NCBI GenBank assembly: GCA_002281535.1
Contig: NCGD01000003.1
Span: forward strand, 124,001-188,000
DNA length: 64,000 nt
Direction: 5' to 3'
DNA from: Sphingomonas sp. 28-63-12
GTDB lineage: Bacteria > Pseudomonadota > Alphaproteobacteria > Sphingomonadales > Sphingomonadaceae
Position 1 is the stretch's first letter. Every line of letters begins with the position of its first letter. Positions 26,499 through 35,621 of the stretch are shown piece after piece. Both the position numbers and the translations under genes were made by a program. Below the pieces are notes generated by a model that was not told the DNA's origin, searched no databases, and saw only the letters and a program-made list of their open reading frames with translations.

Positions 26499-27850
26499 CA
26501 CCCCTCCTGTCTGGCCAGCCACTCCTCAAGCCATTTGATCGTATACTCACCCTTCTGGAAATCGGGCTCGTCGAGCAGCGCCTGGTGGAGCGGAATGGTT
26601 GTCTTCATCCCGTCGATCACGAACTCCTTGAGCGCGCGGCGCAGGCGGCGCAGCGCGCCCTGGCGGGTGGTGCCGTAGACGATCAGCTTGGCGATCATCG
26701 AATCGTAATAAGGCGGCACCCGGTAACCGGCGTAAAGCCCGCTATCGACGCGGACATGCATGCCGCCCGGCGCATGAAACTGCTTCACCAGCCCTGGTGA
26801 GGGGGCGAAGGTGCGCGGGTCCTCGGCATTGATCCGGCATTCAATCGCATGGCCGCGAAACACCACATCTTCCTGGCGCAGCGTCAGCGGGTGGCCTTCG
26901 GCAATGCGGATCTGCTCGCGCACCAGATCAAGCCCGGTAATCGCCTCAGTCACGGGATGTTCGACCTGGAGCCGGGTGTTCATTTCGATGAAATAAAATT
27001 CGCCATTTTCCCACAGAAACTCGATCGTCCCGGCGCCACGATAGCCCATATCGGCCATCGCCTTGGCACAGATGCCGCCCATCCGCTCGCGATCTTCAGC
27101 GCCAAGCACGGGGGAGGGCGCCTCTTCGAGCACCTTCTGATGGCGGCGCTGCAGCGAGCAATCGCGCTCGCCAAGGTGAATGGCGTTGCCCTTGCCGTCG
27201 CCGAACACCTGAAACTCGATATGGCGCGGATTGCCGAGATATTTTTCGAGATAGACGGTAGCATCGCCAAATGCCGCCTTGGCCTCGGTGCCGGCCTGCT
27301 GCATCTGCGTCTCAAGGTCGGTTGCGCTGGTCACTACCTTCATGCCGCGCCCGCCGCCGCCCGATGCAGCCTTGATGATTACCGGATAGCCGACACGCTC
27401 GGCGATGGCTTTGGCTTCGGCAATGTCGCTGATTGCGCCGTCCGATCCCGGCACCAACGGCAGGCCCAATGCGCCCGCCGTACGCTTGGCTTCGACCTTG
27501 TCGCCCATCGTGCGGATATGTTCGGGCTTAGGGCCGACAAAGATGATGTCGTGCGCCTCGACGATATCAGCGAATTTGGCATTTTCGCTGAGAAAACCAT
27601 AGCCGGGGTGGATCGCATCCGCGCCCGAGATTTCGGCGGCCGAAATAATGTTGGGGATATTGAGATAGCTCTCGGTCGCCGGTGGCGGGCCGATGCAGAT
27701 CGCCTGATCGGCGAGCCGGACATGCATGGCATCGGTATCCGCCGTCGAATGGACCGCGACGGTTTCGATGCCCATTTCATGGCAGGCGCGGTGGATGCGC
27801 AGCGCGATCTCGCCGCGATTGGCGATCAGCAGCTTCTTGATCTGGGCCAT
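26498..27850 (-). CDS. accC: acetyl-CoA carboxylase biotin carboxylase subunit
   Basis: AccC carboxylates biotin on AccB using ATP and bicarbonate. The 450-residue protein has an ATP-grasp fold: [59 protein letters not shown] and [13 protein letters not shown]. It starts 1 base after the accB stop. The pair supplies the biotin half of the enzyme whose accA is at 4.2 kb. Confidence 0.97.
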   Translation of the reverse strand: MAQIKKLLIANRGEIALRIHRACHEMGIETVAVHSTADTDAMHVRLADQAICIGPPPATESYLNIPNIISAAEISGADAIHPGYGFLSENAKFADIVEAHDIIFVGPKPEHIRTMGDKVEAKRTAGALGLPLVPGSDGAISDIAEAKAIAERVGYPVIIKAASGGGGRGMKVVTSATDLETQMQQAGTEAKAAFGDATVYLEKYLGNPRHIEFQVFGDGKGNAIHLGERDCSLQRRHQKVLEEAPSPVLGAEDRERMGGICAKAMADMGYRGAGTIEFLWENGEFYFIEMNTRLQVEHPVTEAITGLDLVREQIRIAEGHPLTLRQEDVVFRGHAIECRINAEDPRTFAPSPGLVKQFHAPGGMHVRVDSGLYAGYRVPPYYDSMIAKLIVYGTTRQGALRRLRRALKEFVIDGMKTTIPLHQALLDEPDFQKGEYTIKWLEEWLARQEG

Positions 27851-27851
27851 G

Positions 27852-28337
27852 TTACTCGACGACGATAAGGGGTTGGTCGAATTCGACGGGTTGACCATTT
27901 TCGACCAGAATCGCGGTGACCGTGCCGGCGGCCGGCGCGATGATCGGGTTCATGACCTTCATCGCTTCGACGATGACCAGAGTTGCGCCCGCCGCTACCT
28001 TGTCGCCAATCGAGACAAACGCCTTGGCGCCCGGTTCGGGGAAAAGATACACGGTGCCGACCATCGGTGATTTCACGGCATTGGCGGTCGACGGCGCCGG
28101 TGCAGCCTCGATCATCGCTGGTGCAGCGGTAGCGGCAGCAGGCGGTGGCGGCGCGTAATGCGGCATCGGCGCAGCAGCGGCGGCCATCGTCACTGTCCGG
28201 GCGACGCGCACGCGGCGATCGCCGTCTTCGACTTCGATTTCAGTCAGCTGCGTTTCGTCGAGCAGTTCGGCGAGCTGGCGCACCAGCGACACGTCGATCC
28301 GCATCGGCCCTTCATCTGTACCCGTCGTATCCGCCAT
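27852..28337 (-). CDS. accB: acetyl-CoA carboxylase biotin carboxyl carrier protein
   Basis: The 161-residue BCCP has a N-terminal helical region, an Ala/Pro-rich linker (about 55-85) and a C-terminal biotinyl domain ending in [13 protein letters not shown], where the Lys of AMKVM is biotinylated. An AAGGGAC stretch precedes the ATG. It is followed closely by accC and preceded by aroQ, an arrangement common in alphaproteobacteria. Confidence 0.95.
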   Translation of the reverse strand: MADTTGTDEGPMRIDVSLVRQLAELLDETQLTEIEVEDGDRRVRVARTVTMAAAAAPMPHYAPPPPAAATAAPAMIEAAPAPSTANAVKSPMVGTVYLFPEPGAKAFVSIGDKVAAGATLVIVEAMKVMNPIIAPAAGTVTAILVENGQPVEFDQPLIVVE

Positions 28338-28372
28338 CTTTGTCCCTTTTCCCCGTTTGACAGGGTGTCCTG

Positions 28373-28807
28373 TCAGAACCGCGCCGCCGCTTCAAGCGCC
28401 AGAAGATAGGACAGGGCGCCGAACCCCGCGATTGTTCCCCGTGCCGCCTGCCCAACCAGGCTGACATGGCGAAATTCTTCACGGGCATGGGGGTTGGACA
28501 GATGCACCTCGATCACCGGCGTGGTGATCGCCTTGATCGCATCGTGCAAGGCCAACGAGCGATGGGTATAAGCGGCGGCGTTGAGGATCACGGCCTTGGC
28601 ACCCACCGCCTGTGCTTCCTGCAGCCAATCGACCAGATGGCCTTCATGATTGGACTGGCGCATGTCGATCACGAGATCGAGATCGCGGGCGCGATCTTCG
28701 AGCATGCCGGCAATGTCGTCGAGCGTGTCGCGGCCGTAAATCTCGGGTTCGCGGACGCCGAGCATGTTGAGGTTCGGGCCGTTCAGGACAAAGATTGTGG
28801 CGGTCAC
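28373..28807 (-). CDS. aroQ: 3-dehydroquinate dehydratase, type II
   Basis: AroQ converts 3-dehydroquinate to 3-dehydroshikimate in the shikimate pathway. The 144-residue protein shows the type II signatures [49 protein letters not shown] and [16 protein letters not shown]. It is the first gene of the aroQ-accB-accC run and diverges from thiSG. Confidence 0.97.
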   Translation of the reverse strand: MTATIFVLNGPNLNMLGVREPEIYGRDTLDDIAGMLEDRARDLDLVIDMRQSNHEGHLVDWLQEAQAVGAKAVILNAAAYTHRSLALHDAIKAITTPVIEVHLSNPHAREEFRHVSLVGQAARGTIAGFGALSYLLALEAAARF

Positions 28808-28857
28808 GATGTGGGCTTTCGGTTGCGAGTTGGCTGCTTACCCCATATCTGGCGCGC

Positions 28858-29862
28858 ATGCACAACGACAACATTGTTTCCATCCACGTCAATGGCGAGC
28901 TTCGCCATGTTCCCGCCGGGCTCAGCCTGGCCGGCCTTGCCGCTTTGCTGGGCTTTGCGCCTGAAAAGGTGGCGGTGGAGCGCAATCTCGCCGTGGTCCC
29001 CCGTTCAACCCTGGGGCAGGTGATGATCGAGGACGGCGACGCGCTGGAGATCGTCCATTTCGTCGGCGGCGGTGATCATGCGCCGGCAATCGCCGATGAC
29101 AGCTGGACCGTTGCCGGTCGAACCTTCCGGTCGCGGCTGATCGTCGGCACCGGCAAGTACAAGGATTTCGCGCAGAACGCCGCCGCGCTGGAGGCGTCGG
29201 GCGCCGAGATCGTCACCGTCGCGGTGCGCCGGGTCAATGTGTCGGATCCAAAGGCACCGATGCTGACCGATTTCATCGATCCGAAGAAATTCACTTATCT
29301 GCCCAACACCGCCGGCTGTTTTACCGGCGACGATGCCGTGCGCACGCTGCGCCTGGCGCGCGAGGCGGGTGGCTGGGACCTCGTCAAGCTCGAGGTGCTG
29401 GGCGAGGCACGCACGCTCTATCCCGACATGGTCGAAACGCTGCGTGCGACCGAGATATTGGCCAAGGAAGGGTTCCTGCCGATGGTCTATTGCGTCGACG
29501 ATCCGATCGCCGCCAAGCGGCTTGAGAATGCCGGTGCGGTCGCGATCATGCCGCTCGGCGCACCGATCGGTTCGGGGCTCGGCATCCAGAATCGCGTGAC
29601 GATCCGGCTGATCGTCGAAGGCGCCGGCGTTCCGGTGCTGGTGGACGCCGGTGTCGGCACTGCATCCGATGCGTCGGTGGCGATGGAGCTGGGGTGTGAC
29701 GGCGTGTTGATGAACACCGCGATCGCCGAAGCCAAGGATCCGGTCATGATGGCCGCCGCCATGAAGCTTGCGGTCGAATCGGGTCGGCTGGCGTATCGTT
29801 CCGGTCGCATGGGGATCCGGCGCTACGCCGATCCATCGAGTCCGCTTGCCGGGTTGATCTGA
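28858..29862 (+). CDS. thiSG: ThiS-ThiG fusion: sulfur carrier plus thiazole synthase
   Basis: The 334-residue protein joins ThiS (about residues 1-72) to ThiG. ThiS ends with the Gly-Gly that becomes a thiocarboxylate, seen here as FVGGG (Gly70-72), but it is followed by a linker and then ThiG ([20 protein letters not shown] with the Schiff-base Lys, [28 protein letters not shown]). ThiG builds the thiazole phosphate of thiamine using sulfur from ThiS and a deoxyxylulose phosphate unit. In the fusion the ThiS tail is not free unless it is cleaved. Confidence 0.93.
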   Translation: MHNDNIVSIHVNGELRHVPAGLSLAGLAALLGFAPEKVAVERNLAVVPRSTLGQVMIEDGDALEIVHFVGGGDHAPAIADDSWTVAGRTFRSRLIVGTGKYKDFAQNAAALEASGAEIVTVAVRRVNVSDPKAPMLTDFIDPKKFTYLPNTAGCFTGDDAVRTLRLAREAGGWDLVKLEVLGEARTLYPDMVETLRATEILAKEGFLPMVYCVDDPIAAKRLENAGAVAIMPLGAPIGSGLGIQNRVTIRLIVEGAGVPVLVDAGVGTASDASVAMELGCDGVLMNTAIAEAKDPVMMAAAMKLAVESGRLAYRSGRMGIRRYADPSSPLAGLI

Positions 29863-29901
29863 TCGTGTAACGATCTGGGGCCTGGAGACGAATAGACGCT
29901 T

Positions 29902-30213
29902 ATGCACCGCCTTGTTGCCTTGTTCATGCTCGCTGCTTTGGTTGCGATGAGCATGGGCATGGCCCTCGGAGCCCCCGCTTTTGCAGCGGGCCATGTGTCG
30001 GTGATGCCGCATGCGCCCAGCCCCGACAGAAGCTGCAACGATCGGGTTGCGATGACCTGCGACGCCTGTTGTCTTGCGGTGCCGGCGATACTGGGCGGGG
30101 CGACTGAGCAGGCGCGCCCCGGCATCGATTTTGCGGCAGCGGTCATTAGCCCGCAGATCGGCCGCGTCGTTGCGCCGGCTTTGCCACCGCCGCGACGGGG
30201 CGCCCGCTCATAA
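29902..30213 (+). CDS. small secreted cysteine-containing protein
   Basis: The 103-residue protein has a signal peptide of about 28 residues (ending GAPAFAAGH) and a mature part with CNDRVAMTCDACCLAV, a cluster of four cysteines, then a Pro/Arg-rich tail. Short secreted proteins with such a cluster often bind metal or form disulfides; DUF2946/CopL-like is a possible family but I cannot assign it. It is 39 bases downstream of thiSG and 55 upstream of another Cys-rich small gene. Confidence 0.55.
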   Translation: MHRLVALFMLAALVAMSMGMALGAPAFAAGHVSVMPHAPSPDRSCNDRVAMTCDACCLAVPAILGGATEQARPGIDFAAAVISPQIGRVVAPALPPPRRGARS

Positions 30214-30268
30214 CAACGCCTATTTCAGCGCGATGCCAGTCATCGCGGCTATTCATTGGAGAATTATC

Positions 30269-30424
30269 ATGGTTCGTTTCATCAAGTTCGCGGTTCTCGG
30301 CCTGGCCGTAACCGGTTCGGCCGCTTATGCCGCTGCGCCCGCCGCCATCACTGCTGCCTGCGGCGCCGCCTGCATGACGGTCTGCGCGACGCTCGGGGTC
30401 AATTGCGGCATGCCCAATTGCTGA
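30269..30424 (+). CDS. 51-residue secreted cysteine-rich peptide
   Basis: The peptide has a signal sequence (MVRFIKFAVLGLAVTGSAAYAA) and a mature part of about 29 residues with five cysteines: CGAACMTVC then CGMPNC at the end. The ATG has GGAG 8-11 bases upstream, and a strong terminator hairpin follows at 30466. This supports a real short gene. No family is recognised; a metal-binding or antimicrobial-like peptide is possible. Confidence 0.55.
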   Translation: MVRFIKFAVLGLAVTGSAAYAAAPAAITAACGAACMTVCATLGVNCGMPNC

Positions 30425-30431
30425 AATCGAT

Positions 30432-30499
30432 GATCGGATGACCTGTCCGATCACCTGAACGACAGAGTGCCGGGGCATTGCTGTCCCGGCACTTTTTTT
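30432..30499 (+). terminator. two adjacent hairpins, the second a canonical terminator
   Basis: A first hairpin has arms GATCGGA (30432-30438) and TCCGATC (30446-30452), extended by one T-A pair. A second has the 9-bp perfect stem AGTGCCGGG (30466-30474) and CCCGGCACT (30485-30493) followed by a run of T (30493-30499). The second fits a rho-independent terminator ending the thiSG/small-peptide run. Confidence 0.85.
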
Positions 30500-30515
30500 G
30501 GAGAAGGGAAGCGCA

Positions 30516-31304
30516 ATGCGCCTGTCTATTGTTCTTGCCGTCGCTGTTGTGGCGGCGTGTAGCCCTTCCGTTCCGGCGGCTGGCGGTGCGTCGCCAGCGG
30601 GCAATGCAGGCGCCGACGTACCAACGGCGAAGGCCGACGTGCCGATATCGCTGAAGGCAGCCGACGGTGTGACGGTGTACGGCACGCTGTATGCCGCTGC
30701 ACATCCAAAGGCGGTCATCCTGCTTTTTCACCAGGCCGGGTCGGGCAAGGGCGAATATGCGACGATCGCGCCGCGACTGGTGGCACTTGGCTATAGCGCG
30801 CTGGCGATCGATCAGCGATCGGGTGGCGATCTGTTCGGGCCGAACCAGACCGCGGCCGCCGTCATCGGCCAGGCGAGCTATCTTGACGCCAAGGCCGATC
30901 TGCAGGCGGCGCTCGATTGGGCCAAGCCGCAGGGCAAGCCGGTGCTGCTTTGGGGCAGCAGCTATTCGTCGGCGCTGGTCTTCCTGGTCGCGGCCGAAAA
31001 CCCTGGCGCCGTGGCAGCATTATTGTCGTTTTCGCCCGGGGAATATCTTGGCCAGCCCGATCTGGTCAGCCGCAACGCCGCCAAGCTTACCATCCCGGTA
31101 TTCGTGACATCTGCCAAAGATGCAGGCGAGATTGCCGCCGCCAGGGCGATCGTCGATGCTGTGCCGGGCACGGGCAATATCGCCGCGGTGCCGGCCATTG
31201 CCGGCGTCCATGGATCGTCAACGCTGATCCCGGCGCGCAACCCGCGCGGCGCGGAAGATAACTGGCGGGCGGTGACGGCGTTTCTGCACCAGGTTGCGCC
31301 CTGA
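30516..31304 (+). CDS. lipoprotein alpha/beta hydrolase
   Basis: The 262-residue protein has a signal peptide with lipobox VAACS then a hydrolase fold: LLFHQAGSGKGEYA, LAIDQRSGGD, the nucleophile region LLWGSSYSSALVFLVAAE and a C-terminal HGSSTLI with His. It is probably an esterase anchored to the outer or inner membrane. The chosen ATG follows AAGGGAA; a TTG 18 bases earlier is less likely. Confidence 0.85.
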   Translation: MRLSIVLAVAVVAACSPSVPAAGGASPAGNAGADVPTAKADVPISLKAADGVTVYGTLYAAAHPKAVILLFHQAGSGKGEYATIAPRLVALGYSALAIDQRSGGDLFGPNQTAAAVIGQASYLDAKADLQAALDWAKPQGKPVLLWGSSYSSALVFLVAAENPGAVAALLSFSPGEYLGQPDLVSRNAAKLTIPVFVTSAKDAGEIAAARAIVDAVPGTGNIAAVPAIAGVHGSSTLIPARNPRGAEDNWRAVTAFLHQVAP

Positions 31305-31306
31305 GA

Positions 31307-31900
31307 TCAGGCCTTGCGGACATACCAGATCGAGCGGCCGCCACAGCCTGGATCATCGGGCCGGTAATCGATCTCGGCCACTTCGGCGCGGGCAAAGGCT
31401 TCGCGATATTCATGCGGTTCGAGGCCGGCATGAAATAGGGGTTGGCCCTGAAAGGTGCCGGTTTCGGTACCCTTGATCGGGCTGGTGTTGAACAGCGCCC
31501 GTCCGCCCGGCGCCAGCCAGGCGCCAATCCGCTCGATCAATGCCGCCTGTTCGTCGCCCCGCAGATGGAACAGGCTGTCCCAGGCAAGCACGCCATCGTA
31601 AAATCCGTCCATCGCCACCCGGCGCATATCGGCGTTGATCCAGCGGTGACGGGGAAAGCGGGTCCGGCAGAGGCCAACCATCTTCGGCGAAATATCGACG
31701 CCCGAAACCATGAATCCGCGGTCGATCAGGTGGCGCGTTACCGGCTCACCGGCCCCACAACCAAGGTCAAGGATGCGGCCGCCTTTGGGCAGGGGCTGGA
31801 GGAAACGATCGAGCCAGGCGCGCTCGGTGAAGGACTTTCGGCGATCGGAATCGAACTTTGCGCTGTTGCGTTCGTAAAAGGCGGCGATCAGATCAGACAA
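31307..31900 (-). CDS. class I SAM-dependent methyltransferase
   Basis: The 197-residue protein has a Rossmann methyltransferase core: GRILDLGCGAGEPVTRHLIDRG (motif I), VSGVDISPKMV (motif II), WINADMRR, and LAWDSLFHL followed by APGGRALFNTSP. The acceptor substrate is unknown. It converges with the hydrolase lipoprotein gene, 2 bases apart. Confidence 0.88.
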   Translation of the reverse strand: MSDLIAAFYERNSAKFDSDRRKSFTERAWLDRFLQPLPKGGRILDLGCGAGEPVTRHLIDRGFMVSGVDISPKMVGLCRTRFPRHRWINADMRRVAMDGFYDGVLAWDSLFHLRGDEQAALIERIGAWLAPGGRALFNTSPIKGTETGTFQGQPLFHAGLEPHEYREAFARAEVAEIDYRPDDPGCGGRSIWYVRKA

Positions 31901-32037
31901 GTCGGTTGGTCCATTTTTACGGGCATCGCGCTCGATAGGGTGGATTTTTCAGGAACCCAAGCCCCGATTACCCGTTGTTTATTCAGTCGTCCCCAAGCCG
32001 GATGTTCCGGTCGAACGGCGCATATTGGAGTAATATC

Positions 32038-32208
32038 ATGGGTGAACTCACCGACAAGATCAAAGGCAACATCAATGAAGCGCTCGGCAAGATCAAGCAG
32101 AGCAGCAGCGATCCCGAGACGCAGGCCGACGGCAAGGTCCAGGAATTGAAGGGCAAGGCCCAGCAGACAATGGGCAAGGTCAAGGGCGCGCTCGGCGACG
32201 ATATCTAA
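32038..32208 (+). CDS. CsbD-family stress protein
   Basis: The 56-residue protein has the CsbD pattern GELTDKIKGNINEALGKIKQ, then KVQELKGKAQQTMGKVKGAL, a charged helix-rich sequence often induced by general stress. The ATG is preceded by TGGAG about 11 bases before. A terminator hairpin follows at 32236. Confidence 0.9.
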   Translation: MGELTDKIKGNINEALGKIKQSSSDPETQADGKVQELKGKAQQTMGKVKGALGDDI

Positions 32209-32235
32209 GCGTTCGGCGCGGTAGATTGCATTAAT

Positions 32236-32263
32236 GGGCCGTCCCGGGCGATCGGGGCGGCCC
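32236..32263 (+). terminator. GC-rich hairpin after csbD
   Basis: GGGCCGTCCCG (32236-32246) pairs with CGGGGCGGCCC (32253-32263) with one G-U pair and a 6-base loop. Only two T residues follow, so it is a weak or bidirectional terminator between csbD and the converging TPP-enzyme gene. Confidence 0.65.
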
Positions 32264-32282
32264 TTGGCACACCAGCGTCATC

Positions 32283-33938
32283 TCATCGACCCCGAATCGC
32301 GCTGATCGTGGTGCCGTTGGTGATGATTTCGATATCGGTTTTCAGGTGGAGCAGCTTGACGCCGGGCTGGGCGAGCGCGCGGTCCAGCGCGGGGGCGAAT
32401 TGCGCCGTGGTCTCGACGGCTTCGGACCAGGCGCCATAAGCCTTGGCGAGCGCTGCGAAATCGGGGTTGTGGAGCGTCGTGCCGCTCAGGCGCGCTGGGT
32501 ATTCGCGCTCCTGGTGCATGCGGATCGTCCCATAGCCGCCATTGTCGACGACGATGACGAGCATGTTCGCATTGTGCTGGATCGCGGTGGCGAGCTCCTG
32601 CCCGTTCATCAGGAAATCGCCGTCCCCCGCGACCGCGACGACGGTCTTGTCGGGGCAGCGCAAAGCCCCCGCAACGGCAGCGGGGACGCCGTAGCCCATC
32701 GCGCCTGCGGTTGGGGCGAGCTGGGTGCCGGGGTTGCCGTAATGCCAGTAGCGGTGCCACCAGCCGGAGAAATTCCCCGCGCCGTTGCAGATGATGGTGT
32801 CGGGTGCGCTGAGCCGCTCGCGCATCGCAGCGACGCACAGGCCGAGGTCGAGCGTGATGCCTTCGCGAGGTTTTGGCGTGGACCATTCGAGCCATTCGGC
32901 ATGGGCCGCTTTCGCAGCCGGATCGGCCACTTCGGGAAAGGGGAGGCGCGCCAGCATGTCGGCGATCTCGTACACCCCGGCGCTAATTGCCATGTCCGCC
33001 CGGTAAACCCGATTGAGTTCGGAAGGGTCGGGATGGAAATGGATCAGCGTCTGGCCCGGATGGTCGGGCGTGATCAGTGTATAGCCGTCGGTGGTTGCTT
33101 CACCCAATCGCGCCCCGACCGCGAGGATCAGGTCGGCGGCCTTGATCCGTGCCACAAGCTTGGGGTTTGGGCCGTAACCCAGATTGCCTGCCCACGCCTT
33201 TGACCAATTGCCGATAGCATCCTGCCGACGGAATGCGCCGGCGACCGGGATCCCCCATGAAGATGCGAATGCATTGAACGCGCCGGATGTTGCCATGTCC
33301 CAGCCTGCGCCACCGACGATGGCAACCGGACGCTCCGCCGATTGCAGGCGGTTCATTAGATCGCCATAATCGGCGGGATCGAGGCCCCGGCGTTCGGGCT
33401 CCACTCTTGGCCGGTCCACTGCCTCCACCACATCGCACAGCATATCTTCGGGCAGCGCGATCACGACCGGTCCCGGTCGCCCGCTCGTCGCAACATTGTA
33501 AGCCCGCGCGACATATTCCGGGATGCGGCAGGCGTCGTCGATGCGCAGCGCGAGTTTCGCCAGTGGGGTGAACATCGCCACCAGATCGATTTCCTGAAAG
33601 CCTTCGCGATCCCTCATCCCCCGGTCGACGTCGCCGATGAACAGGATCATTGGCTGCGAATCCTGCATCGCGACATGGACGCCGATGCTGGCATTGGTCG
33701 CGCCGGGGCCGCGTGTGACGAAGCAGATGCCGGGGCGCTGGGTCAGCGTGCCATCGGCGCAGGCCATGAACGCCGCGCCACCCTCCTGCCGACAGGTGAC
33801 GACATCAATCTCGGGGCTATCGTGGAGCGCGTCGAGCACCGCGAGGAAGCTCTCGCCCGGTACCTGGAAGATGCGGTCGCAACCTTGTGCGATCAGGTTG
33901 TCGACAAGGATGCGGCCGCCGGTGCGTTTGGTGCTCAT
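32283..33938 (-). CDS. thiamine diphosphate-dependent enzyme (acetolactate synthase-like)
   Basis: The 551-residue protein has the three domains of the TPP decarboxylase/acetolactate synthase family. The N domain has FQVPGESFLAVLDAL and CRQEGGAAFMACADG, with the catalytic Glu in RQEGG. The C domain binds Mg-TPP: GDGDFLMNGQELATA through VVDNGGYG. The ilvB-like annotation is generic. No regulatory IlvN subunit is adjacent, so it may make or cleave another 2-oxo acid. Aldehyde dehydrogenase and a lactonase flank it. Confidence 0.85.
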   Translation of the reverse strand: MSTKRTGGRILVDNLIAQGCDRIFQVPGESFLAVLDALHDSPEIDVVTCRQEGGAAFMACADGTLTQRPGICFVTRGPGATNASIGVHVAMQDSQPMILFIGDVDRGMRDREGFQEIDLVAMFTPLAKLALRIDDACRIPEYVARAYNVATSGRPGPVVIALPEDMLCDVVEAVDRPRVEPERRGLDPADYGDLMNRLQSAERPVAIVGGAGWDMATSGAFNAFASSWGIPVAGAFRRQDAIGNWSKAWAGNLGYGPNPKLVARIKAADLILAVGARLGEATTDGYTLITPDHPGQTLIHFHPDPSELNRVYRADMAISAGVYEIADMLARLPFPEVADPAAKAAHAEWLEWSTPKPREGITLDLGLCVAAMRERLSAPDTIICNGAGNFSGWWHRYWHYGNPGTQLAPTAGAMGYGVPAAVAGALRCPDKTVVAVAGDGDFLMNGQELATAIQHNANMLVIVVDNGGYGTIRMHQEREYPARLSGTTLHNPDFAALAKAYGAWSEAVETTAQFAPALDRALAQPGVKLLHLKTDIEIITNGTTISAIRGR

Positions 33939-34007
33939 AGGGGCGGGGTTTAGCGGGGGGCACCGCCCAGCGCTAGTTCACACGGATCGCCGATCTACCT
34001 TCGTACC

Positions 34008-34078
34008 GCTTCCCCGGCGAAGGCCGGGGTCCATGAGCGGGTCGGTCGTAACTGGGCCCCGGCCTTCGCCGGGGAAGC
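34008..34078. repeat. 22-bp perfect inverted repeat, REP-like
   Basis: GCTTCCCCGGCGAAGGCCGG plus GG (34008-34029) recurs as its exact reverse complement at 34057-34078, with a 27-base spacer. Each arm itself contains the smaller palindrome CCCCGGC...GCCGGGG. From memory, such arms are repeated in many sphingomonad intergenic regions, in the way REP elements are. It could stop transcription between the converging and parallel genes here. Confidence 0.8.
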
Positions 34079-34108
34079 AGGGAGGGGTGTTGTGGGCCAT
34101 GGTCCGGC

Positions 34109-35548
34109 CTAGGCCTGATGGATCGACTTGGTCACGCAATAGCTGTCGAACCCTTCGGTCCCACCTTCGCTGCCGAAGCCCGACAGCTTGACCCCGCCGA
34201 ACGGCGTGTCCGCGCCGCTGATCGCGAAGCTGTTGATGCCGACCATCCCGGCTTCGATCGCGTCGCCGAGCAGATTGGCGCGGCGGCCGTTCTCGGTGAA
34301 GGCGAAGGCGGCAAGGCCGTAGGGCAGGCGATTGGCCTGTTCGATCGCGTCGTCGAAATCCTTGAACGACCGGCTGACAGCGACCGGGCCGAAGGGTTCG
34401 TTGGACATGATGTCGGCCTCATTGGGTACATCGGCGAGAAGGGTGGGGCGGAAGAAGAAGCCGCCGTCTCCGAAACGCTCACCGCCCGCCATGGTCCGCG
34501 CGCCTTTGGCCTTGGCGTCGTCGACGAGGCGTTCGATCGCATCGGGACGGCGGATATTGGCGAGCGGGCCCATGCGGTTGGCGGGATCGAGCCCGTCGCC
34601 CACGGGCACCTGCGCGGTGCGGGCCGCGAAGCCTGCGAGGAAATCCTCGTAGATTGCTTCCTGGACATAGAAGCGGGTGGGGGACACGCAGACCTGCCCG
34701 GCGTTCCTGAATTTCTGCGGCACGACCATGTCGAGCGTCTTTTCCAGGTCGCAATCGGCGAAGATCAGCACCGGCGCATGGCCGCCCAATTCCATCGTCG
34801 TGCGCTTCACCCCGTCGGCCGCGAGTTTCAGCAGATGCTGGCCGACCGGCACCGACCCGGTGAAGCTGACCTTGCGCACGATCGGGGAGGCGATCAGGTG
34901 GCGGCTGACGGTGTCGGGCACGCCGAACACCAGCTGCGCGACCCCGGCGGGGAGCCCGGCATCCTCCAGGCAATGCAGGATCGCGCTGGTGCAGCCCGGC
35001 GTTTCCTCAGGCGGCTTGCAGATCACCGAGCACCCGGCCGCGAGCGCGGGGGCGAGCTTCTTGGCCATTAAATAAACCGGGAAATTCCAGGGGCTCAGCG
35101 CGGCGACGACGCCGACGGGCTGCTGGATGACGATCGAGCGTTGCCCGGTGGGGCGCACCAGCACGCGGCCATAATGGCGCAGCGCTTCTTCCGCGAACCA
35201 GTCGAACATCTGCGCCGAGCTGATCACCTCTCCGCGCGCTTCGCCGATCGGCTTGCCCTGTTCGCGCGTCATCAGCGTGGCGATGGCGTCGGCGCGCGCG
35301 CGGATCAGGTCGGCGGCCTTGTGGAGGATGGCCGCGCGGGCATTGACGTCGGTCGCGCGCCAGACTTTGAACCCCTTTTCGGCGGCGACCAGCGCTGCGT
35401 CGAGATCGGCGGCGGTCGCCAGCGGCACATCGGCAATCGCATCGCCGGTCGCCGGATTGACGACGGGCCGGGTGTCTCGCCCGTCGGACGCCTGCCAGGC
35501 ACCATCGATGAACAACGCCAGGTCTGCGTGATAGCCGGGGGTGGGCAT
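34109..35548 (-). CDS. aldehyde dehydrogenase, succinate-semialdehyde dehydrogenase-like
   Basis: The 479-residue NAD(P)-dependent enzyme has the N-terminal VNPATGDAIADVPL, SPWNFPVYLMAKKLAPALAAG, the nucleotide-binding FTGSVPVGQHLL, the base Glu in MELGGHAP and the catalytic Cys in NAGQVCVSPTRF. Succinate-semialdehyde dehydrogenases (GabD) are the closest well-known relatives, but other aldehydes are possible. The start ATG at 35548 is the first in the conserved reading frame; it diverges from the lactonase gene. Confidence 0.88.
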   Translation of the reverse strand: MPTPGYHADLALFIDGAWQASDGRDTRPVVNPATGDAIADVPLATAADLDAALVAAEKGFKVWRATDVNARAAILHKAADLIRARADAIATLMTREQGKPIGEARGEVISSAQMFDWFAEEALRHYGRVLVRPTGQRSIVIQQPVGVVAALSPWNFPVYLMAKKLAPALAAGCSVICKPPEETPGCTSAILHCLEDAGLPAGVAQLVFGVPDTVSRHLIASPIVRKVSFTGSVPVGQHLLKLAADGVKRTTMELGGHAPVLIFADCDLEKTLDMVVPQKFRNAGQVCVSPTRFYVQEAIYEDFLAGFAARTAQVPVGDGLDPANRMGPLANIRRPDAIERLVDDAKAKGARTMAGGERFGDGGFFFRPTLLADVPNEADIMSNEPFGPVAVSRSFKDFDDAIEQANRLPYGLAAFAFTENGRRANLLGDAIEAGMVGINSFAISGADTPFGGVKLSGFGSEGGTEGFDSYCVTKSIHQA

Positions 35549-35621
35549 CGGGAATTCTCCTTGGCGATCGGTCAGGTCAGGGGCAGATAAGCGTTCGAAC
35601 ACGCCAATGCGAGGGGATGCT

